Shown: positions 44,228 through 53,247 of the stretch, piece after piece
How the letters are laid out: each line of letters opens with the position of its first letter
Numbering within the stretch: the stretch's first letter is position 1
Source of the DNA: Anaerobacillus isosaccharinicus
GTDB lineage: Bacteria > Bacillota > Bacilli > Bacillales > Anaerobacillaceae
Length of the DNA stretch: 64,000 nucleotides
NCBI RefSeq assembly: GCF_001866075.3
Contig: NZ_CP063356.1
Location: 4,330,164-4,394,163 of the forward strand
Direction: 5' to 3'
The notes under the pieces: generated by a model
The model's database searches: none
The model's input: only the letters and a program-made list of their open reading frames with translations
Told to the model about the DNA's origin: nothing
Made by a program: the position numbers and the translations under genes

Positions 44228-44721
44228 TTAAATTCCCCCTAATTGGATTAACATCCGCTACTAAGTAACTAGTCTCATCCCCTGCCATTTTTCATAATTT
44301 CTATTCGTTATAGCTGCCTCTTAAGCTGTTAATGAAAAAGACAAAACCGAAAGCAAAGATCTGCTGATATCTTCATAATATAGGTTTTAACATTACTATT
44401 GATTAAAACGGGTTTGAGTTTAGCAGATTACTGTTTAATTCTACAAATATGATATGTATTCCTGTTGATAATCTGACTTATCTGAATTTTTTAATTTTCA
44501 AAGAACACTTAAAGTAAATACCTAATGTGTCCTCTAGAAATGAACATATCTATTCATGTGTCCACGAAGGGTGTCAGGCACCTAAGGTTATTTTCGCTAA
44601 GGTGCATTTTTATTTTTTTTCGGATTTTATGGCTTTTTGAACAAGCTCCATATCAGGCGAACTAATCGACTGATTTGCCCACGAGTGGTGCCAGTCAGCT
44701 ACAACTATTTCTTGATCAACA
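44228..44721. other. Intergenic region with GTCCACGAAGG repeats
   Basis: 494 bp. Contains a GTCCACGAAGGGTGTCAGGC copy at 44560-44583, a GCACCTAAG/CTAAGGTGC hairpin followed by a T-rich stretch to about 44620, and a degraded GCCCACGAGTGGTGCCAGTC at 44678. No gene is seen. Confidence 0.55.
44560..44583. repeat. GTCCACGAAGGGTGTC repeat, copy 2
   Basis: GTCCACGAAGGGTGTCAGGC then ACC. Together with the downstream GCTAAGGTGC it can fold, with a T-rich tail on the plus strand. Confidence 0.75.
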
Positions 44722-46095
44722 TTATTTGTTTAACGGTAAGTTTATCTCTACTTTGGTTCCACAGTTTTGGTCACTTGTAAAATCTATAGTTCCCTTGTGT
44801 TCTTGAATAATTTTAATAGTTGTCATTAAACCAAGGCCAGTTCCTTTTTCCTTCGTTGTATAAAAAGGTGTCCCTAAATTATCCAAAAACTCTTTAGGAA
44901 TTCCTACCCCTTGATCAATTACTCTTATGTTTATCGTGTGATCGTTTAAAAGTTGCGCATTCACACTGACTTTACCGCCATTTGGCATTGCTTCAATTGC
45001 ATTTTTTATTAGATTAATAAAAACTTGTTTCAGTTGATTTGGGGCACATTTTATTTTTGGCAAAGGCATAATTTCTTTTTGAATTTCCACCTTGTAGATT
45101 AAAGCTTGTGAGCCTAAAAGAATAATTACGTCCTCAATAATTTTAGAAATGTCTCTAAATTTAAAGTCTTTTGCTTGAGGTTTAGCTAAAACTAGCAATT
45201 CTCCTGTAATCATTTCGATTCTACCAAGCTCATCTTCCAAAATATCAAAATAAAACTCATCTTTGTCAGAATTTATCTCTTTAATCAATTGTAAAAAACC
45301 TTTTATTGAGGTAAGGGGATTTCTAATCTCATGTGCAATTGATGCTGCTAGCTCCCCTACAGCTCTCAATTTTTTTGTTTGGATGAGAACTTCTTCTGCC
45401 CTCTTAAACGTTCTAATATCTTTTGCAATTCCATATACTCCTACGATTTTGTCTTCTAGGGTTATAGGAATATTAGTTACCTTAACATCAATAATATCAC
45501 CATTTTGATGAATAGCCTTTGTTTCATAGTTTTGAGTTTCACCTTGTGCCGCTTTAGAAAAAAATAGCTTAACTCGCTCTGTTTCTTCGGGAGTAACTAC
45601 CTGCTCAAAGGACATTTGAAGAAAATCAGTTTCGTAATACCCTAACATTTTTTCCATTGCTAGATTAACACTTAAATAATATCCACTTAAATTGAAAGAA
45701 AAAACAGCATCTATATTATTATGAAATAGTGACTTGTAATGTTCATCAAGTTCCTTTGTGTGTCGTCTTTGTTCAGTGATATCTTGAAAATAAACAGTTA
45801 AACCAGTTATTGACGGAAAAGTTCTGATATTAAACCACGTATCTAATGGAGGATAATACATTTCAAAGAAGACAGGTTGTTGCTCTCTCATCGCTTTATG
45901 GTATTGAAAGTATAAATGATGGTCTACTGCTTGTGGAAACTGCTCCCACAAATTTTTACCTAACAAGTCTTCTTTTTTTTGTTTTAATATACGAGCAGCG
46001 GCATCATTACAATATGTAAAATTCCAATCTATGTCCAAGGAATATATTCCGTCTGTTAATCTTTCAAAATGCTCAAGATAACCACTATTAACCAT
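44722..46095 (-). CDS. PAS-PAS sensor histidine kinase (KinA/KinE-like)
   Basis: 457 residues from ATG 46095, chosen for GGAGGAAC; the open frame extends to 46140 into repeat-like sequence. No membrane helix. Two PAS domains (about 5-115 and 120-240), HisKA with phospho-His in ASIAHEIRNPLTSIKGFLQL, and HATPase_c (NLIKNAIEAMPNGG, GVGIPKE, GTGLGLM). This layout is that of orphan cytosolic kinases that feed the sporulation phosphorelay. No response regulator is adjacent, which fits. The sporulation role is inferred. Confidence 0.85.
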   Translation of the reverse strand: MVNSGYLEHFERLTDGIYSLDIDWNFTYCNDAAARILKQKKEDLLGKNLWEQFPQAVDHHLYFQYHKAMREQQPVFFEMYYPPLDTWFNIRTFPSITGLTVYFQDITEQRRHTKELDEHYKSLFHNNIDAVFSFNLSGYYLSVNLAMEKMLGYYETDFLQMSFEQVVTPEETERVKLFFSKAAQGETQNYETKAIHQNGDIIDVKVTNIPITLEDKIVGVYGIAKDIRTFKRAEEVLIQTKKLRAVGELAASIAHEIRNPLTSIKGFLQLIKEINSDKDEFYFDILEDELGRIEMITGELLVLAKPQAKDFKFRDISKIIEDVIILLGSQALIYKVEIQKEIMPLPKIKCAPNQLKQVFINLIKNAIEAMPNGGKVSVNAQLLNDHTINIRVIDQGVGIPKEFLDNLGTPFYTTKEKGTGLGLMTTIKIIQEHKGTIDFTSDQNCGTKVEINLPLNK

Positions 46096-46569
46096 TTGTT
46101 CCTCCAATCCGAGACAAGGGGACACATGTCCTACTAACACCCAATCCTCACATTTGTATTTTATGCATTACAAAAAACCAAGACAAATTTCCTGTACCTC
46201 TGTACCTAATTATACCCCACAAAAATGTATTAGACCCAAAATAAATTCTTAAAAATGACAAGGGGACAGGTAACTTGTCCTAGTCTAGAGGTAGAGGTTC
46301 TGTGTTGTGCATTGTCCTTCAGCTATGGGGGAAGAAGCTAACAAAAAGGAGCAAACTAAATGAGTTTTTGCTTTTCGTGGTTATTTTTATGTCCGTATCA
46401 ATCGAAGACGTTTAATATTTTTTTATGATTGGAGGAGTTTTGCATGATTGAACGATAAAAGACGTTGCACTTGTTGCAGGTGAAAAGCTATGCAATAGTG
46501 TCTAGAATTTCATTTAATTACTATTATCTTAAATTGGCCGCCTCAAATCGAGACGGCCTATAAGGTAAT
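46096..46569. other. Intergenic region, degenerate repeats
   Basis: 474 bp. Contains two eroded GGGACAG pieces (about 46108-46135 and 46258-46284), a possible 22-codon leader-like frame at 46360 behind AAAGGAG, and a GGCCG..CGGCC hairpin at 46536-46558 after the DUF6092-like pseudogene. No convincing gene. Confidence 0.45.
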
Positions 46570-46875
46570 TTATCGAAGCCCTTCCTCCCCTATCGTAACA
46601 TTCACCAATTCATCGATAGCTCGATCAATTGCGTTGGCAAACGCTTCTGGGTCAGAAGTGGCTCTCCATCGATCTTTTCGAATTGTAGCCATGGCATTAT
46701 CTACTGTTTGAATATCTACTCCGGCGTTTTTTAATAAAACTAAAGACTTCTCTAGCGAATCAATCATCCTCAATTGGCCCATAACATTGTGGTTCACGGT
46801 ACAAGCCCCTTGTGCTAGTCAAAATATAACTGACAACGTCTAAAAGTTGTTCTTGTCGTTCCTGCTCATTACAAT
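46570..46875 (-). pseudogene. DUF6092-like gene broken by frameshift
   Basis: The upstream part reads EQERQEQLLDVVSYILTSTR then GLYREPQCYGPI. A one-base insertion near 46765 shifts the frame, and the rest reads LRMIDSLEKSLVLLKNAGVD and ends IGEEGLR. The combined text 'YILTSTRGLYREPQCYGPIRMIDS' matches the family pattern L-TSARGL-EP-YGP-R-VD. No clean start is visible. It abuts the nitroreductase stop codon, so the two were probably co-transcribed. Confidence 0.6.
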
Positions 46876-47393
46876 TCTCCAAATTTATCATGAGAGATTA
46901 CCTCCGACGTTGATTTGATTGATTTAGGCCGTGGTTTTTGATCACTATATCCTAGTGTAATTAACAACTCAGGTGCGACGGCTTTTGGTAGATGTAAAAT
47001 TTGTTGAATGGACGATTGATGAAAGGATCGTACTGGACAGGTCCCAACGCCATAGGACTGAGCGGTGAGAATAATAAAAGAAGCTACAATTCCTATGTTA
47101 ACAAATCGTAACTCCTCTAATGTATCTATACCACCGCGAACAAGAGCTTCCTCCTTGTTAGAGCATAATACAATAAAGGCAGCCGGTTGTCCTGACACAC
47201 CTTGTGCAAACCGTTTCATTCTCTTTATTTGTTCGCGATCTTGCACGATCACAAAATGTGATTCCTGAGCGTTGCTCCCTGAAGGACTGTGCATGATTGC
47301 CTCTTCAATTGCAGTAATTACTTCTGTCGGTAATTGACGATTTTCAAAGGAGCGTGAACTCCTTCTTGATTTAATAGCTTCTAAAACGTTCAA
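46869..47393 (-). CDS. Nitroreductase-family FMN protein
   Basis: 174 residues from TTG 47393, chosen because GAGGAGG lies about 10 bases upstream. FMN-binding N-terminal motif RRSSRSFENRQLP, SGSNAQESHFVIV, the central GQPAAFIVLC and VGTCPVRSFH are typical of the family. It probably reduces nitro compounds, quinones or enones with NAD(P)H. Slightly short but complete. The downstream DUF6092-like gene is broken. Confidence 0.82.
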   Translation of the reverse strand: MNVLEAIKSRRSSRSFENRQLPTEVITAIEEAIMHSPSGSNAQESHFVIVQDREQIKRMKRFAQGVSGQPAAFIVLCSNKEEALVRGGIDTLEELRFVNIGIVASFIILTAQSYGVGTCPVRSFHQSSIQQILHLPKAVAPELLITLGYSDQKPRPKSIKSTSEVISHDKFGEL

Positions 47394-47567
47394 GATAACC
47401 CTTCCTCCTCTTTTTAAATCCAATCTTTCTATGAAATTGAAAAACCTAGTTCCTCCAACACTGTTTTCAAGTTTTTTCTAAGACTCGCAGACGGAGCAAT
47501 GGTTTCCGGACGAGTACAGCGGATAAGATTTTAGGTAATAATTCTTTTTAGAAAGTAGGTGGAAATC

Positions 47568-47855
47568 TTGAACCGGCGGTATATTGAAGAGCAATTAAAA
47601 GCATCAAAAAAAGACTTACAGGCACTATTCGGCGTTATTAAAATAGGGATTTTTGGATCCTATGCTCGTGGTGAACAACAAGAAACAAGTGATATAGATA
47701 TTCTTATTGAGTTAGGAAAGCCGATTGGGTTAGAATTTTTGGATATTAAATATTATCTTGAAGAAAAGCTCGGTATCCCTGTGGATCTAGTAACAAAGAA
47801 CAGCTTAAAGCCTCAATTACGGGAAATGATTTTAGAAGAGGTTATCTACCAATGA
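47568..47855 (+). CDS. MNT-type nucleotidyltransferase (MntA-like antitoxin)
   Basis: 95 residues from TTG 47568, selected for AGGTGG six bases upstream; a GTG at 47559 falls in that site. The minimal nucleotidyltransferase signature GSYARGEQQETSDIDILIEL (GS-x10-DxD) is intact. MntA proteins neutralise HEPN toxins by adding AMP to the toxin (established for HEPN/MNT modules). Its stop overlaps the start of a HEPN gene (ATGA), as usual, but that partner is cut short. Confidence 0.85.
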   Translation: MNRRYIEEQLKASKKDLQALFGVIKIGIFGSYARGEQQETSDIDILIELGKPIGLEFLDIKYYLEEKLGIPVDLVTKNSLKPQLREMILEEVIYQ

Positions 47856-47950
47856 TGAGGAAATACTCACTCTATATTGACGACATATTAGAAGCTATTC
47901 GGAAGATAGAGGTATATACAGAAGGGTTAACCTTTGAGGGATTTAGTTAA
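47852..47950 (+). pseudogene. HEPN (DUF86) toxin gene, truncated after 32 codons
   Basis: MMRKYSLYIDDILEAIRKIE then VYTEGLTFEGFS and TAA. This is the normal beginning of a DUF86/HEPN toxin, which should run to about 110-140 residues with an RxxxxH motif. Nothing after the stop resembles HEPN in any frame; the next 100 bases read as a different peptide. So the toxin is lost by deletion or replacement, leaving an orphan antitoxin. Confidence 0.75.
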
Positions 47951-48124
47951 GATAGAAGACAAAGGTACCGTGTATTACTACAACATTCCATTGCATTTAA
48001 GGGAAATTGGGTTCCTGACCGCCAAAGTTAAAGCTTTACTATGCTGGGGCTAAGGGACTTTTCTAATTCTCAACGTAGCAAACTCCAATAGAGTTCTTTT
48101 ATAGAAACCTAAGAAGAAAACAAA
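47951..48124. other. Short gap after the HEPN remnant
   Basis: About 170 bp. A plus frame offset by one base reads LVKIEDKGTVYYYNIPLHLR then EIGFLTAKVK, possibly foreign sequence joined at the HEPN break. No start codon. Confidence 0.3.
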
Positions 48125-48151
48125 GTCTGTTTCCTAACATGGGAAACAGAC
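48125..48151 (-). terminator. Intrinsic terminator of the YkvA gene
   Basis: Perfect 10-bp arms GTCTGTTTCC / GGAAACAGAC, 7-base loop, then TTTGTTTTCTTC on the minus strand. It lies 10 bp after the stop codon. Confidence 0.75.
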
Positions 48152-48160
48152 AAATTATCT

Positions 48161-48676
48161 TTATTTAAATAGTTTATCATCAACTTCTGTTGTATCTACA
48201 TTCTCTCCAAATAAATCTCTAAGCTTCTGTCTGGCTTGTTTTTTAATCTCATCATCCACATATAAAGCTACTTGAACTAAAGCGAATATGACAACAGCTA
48301 GGTCATCAGCATATCCTACTCCAGCTGCTATGTCGGGTATAATATCTAGAGGTAAAATAAAGTAACCTAAAGCCCCAGTGATAATGGCTTTAACTTTTAA
48401 TGGGACTTCTGGCTTTTGAAGCGTGTAATACAGTAAAAGAACGGCGTAGACCACAGAAGTACCAGCTTTTTTAGAAAACTTTTGAACCTTAGTCCAAAAA
48501 TTTTCCTCTGAGAAATGCTTTTCGTGTTGGTTTATATCTTCAGCATTCAGACTTTCTGCTTCAGCTTTTAAATCAGCAACTAGTTCTTTCTCAATTTCAA
48601 TTTTGTCGACTTCGTTCATATTCGATGATGATAATTCGTCAAGGTCCTTTTTCTTTTTAAATAGATTTTTCAACAT
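48161..48676 (-). CDS. YkvA-family (DUF1232) membrane protein
   Basis: 171 residues. A charged N-terminal half is followed by the DUF1232 core VKAIITGALGYFILPLDIIP with DIAAGVGYADDLAVV, one or two membrane helices with conserved Pro and Asp. YkvA proteins are small membrane proteins of unknown role. GGAG lies 8 bases before the ATG. A strong terminator follows. Longer than the typical ~100-130 residues because of the acidic N-terminal extension. Confidence 0.83.
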   Translation of the reverse strand: MLKNLFKKKKDLDELSSSNMNEVDKIEIEKELVADLKAEAESLNAEDINQHEKHFSEENFWTKVQKFSKKAGTSVVYAVLLLYYTLQKPEVPLKVKAIITGALGYFILPLDIIPDIAAGVGYADDLAVVIFALVQVALYVDDEIKKQARQKLRDLFGENVDTTEVDDKLFK

Positions 48677-48707
48677 GAAACCACTCCAATGGATCGTAGA
48701 TTACATA

Positions 48708-49045
48708 CTAGTTAAACGTGACATTTACCCTATAACCAATACTCTTAAAAAATTCCTTTAACGCTTTTTCTGCATTTTTCTCTGCAGTAACAAGTAAACC
48801 AATCGAGATGGCTTCTTGACGAGCTTTCTCTTGCAACTCAGCGGTCCTTTCAAACCCCTCATTTAACTTAAAATCACCACGAAAAAGCCCCCACATCGTC
48901 AAAAACTTGTATTTTATCCATAAGAAGTGATGGGGCCTGGATAAGCTTTGCACGAGGAATGGTAATATCTATTTCTTTTGTGTGATATTGTTTTCTTTAA
49001 GATAGTAACGATGGTTTCCTCAATTTCTTTCCCCACTTCCATCAT
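48708..49045 (-). pseudogene. DUF4230-like gene broken by at least two frameshifts
   Basis: Three frames read in sequence give the family text. MMEVGKEIEETIVTILKKTI comes first, then 'EIDITIPRAKLIQAPSLLMDKIQVFDDVGAFS', then GLFRGDFKLNEGFERTAELQ and a final AEKNAEKALKEFFKSIGYRV. DUF4230 members have this I-PKAKI.. core and terminal helix. No membrane anchor is left at the 5' end. Clearly non-functional. Confidence 0.6.
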
Positions 49046-49299
49046 CTCGGTCAACTTTTAGTTAATTTTAACATTTAGTAGTCGTGAATAAAAGGACAGG
49101 ATTAGCTTATGTTGTTCACTGTGACTCCTCGAAGTTTCTTGTTTCATGAGTGCTTCTGTGAAACAATATTTTTCGGGTTGTCACAGTAAAATTAATCCTA
49201 TAAAATGGGCGAATTTAATAAAGGAAAAACGGGGAATCGCCTACGTCTACGTCCGGAGGCAGAGCCAGAGCTCAAGTAGATTTCCACTTGTTGGTAACG

Positions 49300-49445
49300 T
49301 GGTTCAAATCAACGGTTTTAATGAGAAAAAGCCTAACCCCTCTTTATTGAGGAATTAGACTTTGAATTTTAGTAATTGCGCTAGTTGTGGAAGTAGATTT
49401 ACTACTGAATAGCATGGTCGTACTATGCAGCAAATGGTTGTTCTT
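49300..49445. repeat. Dispersed ~145-bp repeat, copy 2
   Basis: Shares AACGGTTTTAATGAGAAAAA then GCCTAACCCCTCT..GAGGAATTAGACT and a similar tail with 11435-11580. The central CTAACCCCTC/GAGGAATTAG hairpin is conserved. Confidence 0.6.
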
Positions 49446-49485
49446 CTTCACCTTATACCCCTTTATTATAATAACGGGACATGAA

Positions 49486-49508
49486 AAGGGGTGTCAAAGC
49501 ACCCCCTC
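49486..49508 (-). terminator. Intrinsic terminator of the chemotaxis receptor
   Basis: On the minus strand GGGGTG-CTTTGA-CACCCC followed by TTTTC, about 70 bp after the stop codon of 49578-51257. Confidence 0.6.
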
Positions 49509-49577
49509 TGTTCTCAATTATGCTTTTAGAGGTAACCTCATTTAATGCTTGCTTTGTTGTATATATTTTATTTTCGT

Positions 49578-51257
49578 CTAGATCTTAAATTTACTTATTT
49601 GGGTTTGTAAATTCTCTGCCATCTTCGATAAGTTTGATGCAGCTGCTGTTATCTCTTCAATAGAAGCAAGTTGCTCTTCAGATGCTGCAGATACATTCTG
49701 TGTCCCTGCAGCTGATTCTTCAGCAATACTTGACACAGCATGAATACTTGTTACTATGTTTTCTGTTCCTGCTACCACTTCGTTCATTGCAATAGAAACT
49801 TCATTCACCTGGCTAGTTACATTATTAATTGCTTCTTTAATATGTGTAAAAGAAGCACCAGCTGTTTTAGCGGTTATGATACCATTATCCACTTCTATTG
49901 TAGTGGAATCCATTGAAGTAGTAGCCTTATTAGTTTCTTCTTGAATTCTTGATATTAGTTGGGCAATTTTATTGGATGATTTCCCTGATTCTTCTGCCAA
50001 CTTTCTTACTTCATCAGCTACTACTGCAAAACCTTTTCCATGTTCTCCTGCTCTTGCTGCTTCAATAGCAGCATTCAAGGCTAAAAGATTCGTCTGGTCT
50101 GCAATTCCTCCGATTACAGTAACGATTTCTCCTATTTCTTTAGATTGTGATTCAAGCCCTCTTATAACTTGACTTAAATTTTGAACCCTTTGTGAAATTT
50201 CATTCATCTGATTGATGGAAGATTCTATTGCTAGGCTCCCTTCTTTTGTTTTAATACCTGTTTCCTCTACTGTAAATGCCACATTTTTTGCATTGCTTGA
50301 TACTTGCTCTACACTTGCGACCATTTCAGTAATTATTTCGGACACACTTTCTACTTGATTCGCTTGATTTTCAGAGCCCACAGCTAATTGTTGAATATTA
50401 GAGGTAATCTCTTCACTTGCATAGCTGCTTTGTTCAGCACTTGCAGTTAATTCTTCAGATGTTGCAGCAACTTGATCGGATGTTTCCTGTACCTCTTTAA
50501 CTAATTCTCGTAAATTAATAACCATATCATTGATTGATTGAGTAAGAGTAGCAATTTCATCTTTTGATTTAATTTTGATTGCTTCACCAGATAAATCCCC
50601 AGAGGCAATCAACTTTACTCGATTCACAACTTGAATAACTGGTTTAATAATAATATTTGAAATGACGATAGCTATAGTAATACCTAAAATAATACATAAG
50701 ATAGTAATGATAGTTGTAATTCTTTCTAATGACTCGCCATTTTCGATAAGCATTAAGCTATTAGCTTGAATTAATCCTTCTCTAGCATCGGCTAACTCTG
50801 AAAAACCAGCCATAATTTCTCTGGCTTGAACTGTTCCCTGACCCTTAAGAATTTGGAAGGAAATCTCTCTATTTCCTCGATCATACTCACCAAATACTTC
50901 CTCTTGAATTAGTTTTCTCCATTCTATACTTTTATCTATATAAGGTTTCGCTTTATCGGAGTTACTTAATGAAAGAATTTTATCATGAATTATTGTACTT
51001 TCTTCTGTGTAAGTATTAAACAAATCCTTATAAGATTGCTCACCATAAAGGACATACCCTCTTGCAAAGGCAATTCTTTGGCTCATATTAAATTCTAATT
51101 TTTTATCTGCGATTAGTAATTCCAGATCTACTGCGACAACTTGTTCTACTTCTTTGTTAAATGTCTTAATATTTATAAGAACATAAGAAGATAAAATTAA
51201 CATTAGAACAAGAATAATAGAAAAACCTAGTAAGATTTTGTACTTAATGCTTTTCAT
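49578..51257 (-). CDS. Methyl-accepting chemotaxis protein with 4-helix-bundle sensor
   Basis: 559 residues from ATG 51257 (AAAGGAGAGAG upstream). Membrane helix 1 (about 7-27), four-helix-bundle extracytoplasmic sensor (30-180), membrane helix 2 (about 185-207), HAMP (208-260) and a signalling domain with the conserved hairpin [20 protein letters not shown] and [16 protein letters not shown]. It couples ligand sensing to CheA/CheW, which are not in this window. Complete. An orphan receptor. Confidence 0.92.
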   Translation of the reverse strand: MKSIKYKILLGFSIILVLMLILSSYVLINIKTFNKEVEQVVAVDLELLIADKKLEFNMSQRIAFARGYVLYGEQSYKDLFNTYTEESTIIHDKILSLSNSDKAKPYIDKSIEWRKLIQEEVFGEYDRGNREISFQILKGQGTVQAREIMAGFSELADAREGLIQANSLMLIENGESLERITTIITILCIILGITIAIVISNIIIKPVIQVVNRVKLIASGDLSGEAIKIKSKDEIATLTQSINDMVINLRELVKEVQETSDQVAATSEELTASAEQSSYASEEITSNIQQLAVGSENQANQVESVSEIITEMVASVEQVSSNAKNVAFTVEETGIKTKEGSLAIESSINQMNEISQRVQNLSQVIRGLESQSKEIGEIVTVIGGIADQTNLLALNAAIEAARAGEHGKGFAVVADEVRKLAEESGKSSNKIAQLISRIQEETNKATTSMDSTTIEVDNGIITAKTAGASFTHIKEAINNVTSQVNEVSIAMNEVVAGTENIVTSIHAVSSIAEESAAGTQNVSAASEEQLASIEEITAAASNLSKMAENLQTQISKFKI

Positions 51258-51754
51258 AATTCTCTCTCCTTTCACTTTTTTTTCGAGTTGATATTAAATT
51301 ATATCAAGAAATTCATAAAATCACCCAACTTCCTTTGTTAGATCCCCACAATTTTATATTATACTTTAAGAGAAGTGCGAAATTTGTCGTATTTTGTCGT
51401 ACAACCATGAATGATGTAATTATTTTATTAAGAATTATAATAATAGGGAAGAAATCATAAGTAATAAGGGAATAATAATTATGTTGATGCTGATTAATCA
51501 ACGTACAGTGTTTTCCACTACTACATATAAAACATTAAAATGATTAGTTTATTTATATACATGTATTGCGGGAAAATATAATGGCTATCGTGAGGTTTTA
51601 TCATGAAATTATCGATTTCACTAAACCACTTGAAGTAAAGCTACTAAGTGATGAGGTAGGCTTGATAAAAGGACAACAAAAAATAGCAACCTTCAGTGTC
51701 TACTCCTCAAAAAATCTCTAAATGTCTTTTCCACGAGGATTTTTTGAACAATTT

Positions 51755-51777
51755 GTCCACGAACGGTGCCTGACACC
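51755..51777. repeat. GTCCACGAAGGGTGTC repeat, copy 3
   Basis: GTCCACGAACGGTGCCTGAC then ACC. It marks the left edge of the second DUF4317/patatin locus, as copy 1 does for the first. Confidence 0.75.
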
Positions 51778-51803
51778 ACCAACATTAAATGCTATAGTTG
51801 TAA

Positions 51804-51833
51804 AAGTTAAGTGCCTAGCTCTTAACTTTTTTA
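51804..51833 (+). terminator. Hairpin upstream of DUF4317 copy B
   Basis: AAGTTAAGTGC / GCTCTTAACTT with a CTA loop and T6. One arm base has changed relative to the perfect hairpin before copy A. Confidence 0.6.
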
Positions 51834-51836
51834 ATT

Positions 51837-51885
51837 GAGTGAATTTCACTATTACCTAAAACGAGCCATATCAAGACTAAATTAG
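51837..51885. repeat. Half of a MITE-like element
   Basis: GAGTGAATTTCACTATTACC then TAAAACGAGCCATATCAAG matches the left half of the palindromic elements at 29089-29285. It is absent from the equivalent place before DUF4317 copy A, so it was gained in copy B or lost from A. Confidence 0.6.
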
Positions 51886-51905
51886 TGCTGGAGTTGAAAA
51901 TTTAG

Positions 51906-53081
51906 ATGAATAAAAAAGACATTGCACATATTCGGAAACAATTTAAAGCAAATAACGACTTGCTTAAGATCCAAGATATTTTTACTGTTTATATTATGAA
52001 GGAAACCTCTGAAATCTATCATCATCAAAGTCAGCCTTTCGAAATGCTAGAGGAGGAGCAACAGAAATTGTTTTATATCAACTTCAAAAAAATTCTAGCT
52101 GGACAATTAGATGAGAAGCTATTTGAATTAAAGTTTCAAAAAAACGTAGATCCTAACAGCCAACTTATTTTACACCAAGGATTATTGAGCGGTGATGTGG
52201 AAGACTGGAAGGATCAAATGCTTCGGATCGTCGGAAAAACCCTATCAAGCAAGCACTACGAGATGGATATCGTCATCACCTTTATCCGTGGAAACTATTA
52301 CAAACCAACCAAACGTAACAATGAACAGGCTGAGGAAAGTGATCGAGATGCTGTTTATACTCACCCGTTTATCTTATGTAGCATCAATAGCACACAAGAA
52401 CCAAAGAAAGAATTGCTTTTTGATTATGTAATTAAGGAATTTAAGTACAATATTGCTGTTGACCCTATCATCAACCTAAACGCTCCAATTGGCGGATTTC
52501 TCTTTCCATGTTTTACGGATAATTCAGCAGATGTGAACCATATCCTGTATTCGGCCGGTAAAGCAAATGAGCTTGACCACAAGTTCATTGAGGAAGTCTT
52601 AAATGGCGAAGAAACGATGACAGCCAAGGATGACAAATTTATTTTTGAAGAAATCGTGAAAGAAGTGACAGGTAATCAGCTTAATACCACAACGCTTTCC
52701 AATGTATATGAAGAAATCAATCGTGTTATTGAAGAAAATGAAGAGGATGAAGCTCCTAAATTAGACGTAAAAGACGTTGAACGTGTGTTAAAACAGAGCG
52801 GCATAGAAGGTATTCATACCGAACAAATTGAATCCGCTTTTCAGAAAGTGATCGATGACGAGAAATATGAAATTAAGGCAAGCAATATCGTTCCAAAGTA
52901 CACTTCTAAATCGATAAAAATCGAAACGAAGGTCGCTAATGTTTCAATTAGTCCCCAAGATTTAAGATACATTCGCCAAATTCACTTTGAGGGTAAACGT
53001 TACCTGATGATCGAAGTAGTAGAAGATACCATAATAGATGGGTTCACGATAATTCCCGAAGTTTTTGGCGAAAAAGGATAG
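51906..53081 (+). CDS. DUF4317 family protein, copy B
   Basis: 391 residues, paralogue of 5923-7098. The first ~205 residues differ at many scattered positions (for example ILKESSEIY against IMKETSEIY, and PSITDNS against PCFTDNS). The last ~185 differ at almost no residue. GGAG lies upstream of the ATG. The TAG stop again shares its G with a GGGACAG repeat. The pattern points to gene conversion of the 3' half between the two loci. Function unknown. Confidence 0.85.
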   Translation: MNKKDIAHIRKQFKANNDLLKIQDIFTVYIMKETSEIYHHQSQPFEMLEEEQQKLFYINFKKILAGQLDEKLFELKFQKNVDPNSQLILHQGLLSGDVEDWKDQMLRIVGKTLSSKHYEMDIVITFIRGNYYKPTKRNNEQAEESDRDAVYTHPFILCSINSTQEPKKELLFDYVIKEFKYNIAVDPIINLNAPIGGFLFPCFTDNSADVNHILYSAGKANELDHKFIEEVLNGEETMTAKDDKFIFEEIVKEVTGNQLNTTTLSNVYEEINRVIEENEEDEAPKLDVKDVERVLKQSGIEGIHTEQIESAFQKVIDDEKYEIKASNIVPKYTSKSIKIETKVANVSISPQDLRYIRQIHFEGKRYLMIEVVEDTIIDGFTIIPEVFGEKG

Positions 53082-53140
53082 GGACAGAGGGACAGGTTCA
53101 CTGTCCCAGTTTTAATTAGAGCGTGGGACAATGTACCTGT
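53081..53140. repeat. GGGACAG repeat, copy 11, split by an IS3-family element
   Basis: Reads GGGACAGAGGGACAGGTTCA, CTGTCCC, spacer, GGGACAATGTACCTGT and is then interrupted. The remaining CCCCTTGTCCCC resumes at 54602. The intact form is seen at locus A (7098-7191). The tandem 22-base duplication of locus A is missing. Confidence 0.88.
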
Positions 53141-53247
53141 AAACTGTACCCTATAGAGTGGACACCTTAATTAAGGGACACCCTCTATAGGGTACTTTTT
53201 ATTATTGTATAATAGAGTAAAAAATTGATGATGCGGAGAGGGATAAA

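Larger units (their letters stand above)
49046..49577. other. Intergenic region with a long repeat and a terminator
   Basis: 532 bp. Contains the second copy of the ~145-bp repeat (49300-49445) and the terminator of the chemotaxis receptor gene. An open frame at 49146-49358 has no ribosome site and runs into the repeat; I do not call it. Confidence 0.55.
51258..51905. other. Intergenic region upstream of DUF4317 copy B
   Basis: 648 bp. Holds the receptor promoter, a 46-codon plus-strand frame at 51581-51721 (MAIVRFYHEIIDFTKPLEVK..) with only a weak GGAAAA site, a GTCCACGAACGGTGCCTGAC repeat, a terminator hairpin and a MITE fragment. The small frame may be a gene remnant. Confidence 0.45.

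Noticed and set aside
46096..46140. N-terminal extension of the PAS kinase (MLVGHVSPCLGLEEQ)
   Set aside because: It derives from repeat-like sequence, and the GGAGGAAC ribosome site points to the ATG at 46095.
46360..46428. 22-codon frame MSFCFSWLFL.. behind AAAGGAG, possible leader peptide
   Set aside because: No regulated gene lies downstream on the same strand and no attenuator structure was seen. Left as an intergenic note.
49146..49358. 70-codon plus-strand open frame starting MSASVKQYF
   Set aside because: No ribosome site, and its 3' end is the dispersed repeat at 49300. The opposite strand is also non-coding.
51581..51721. 46-codon frame MAIVRFYHEI..
   Set aside because: Only a weak ribosome site and no recognisable family. 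Possibly a remnant, not strong enough for a gene call.
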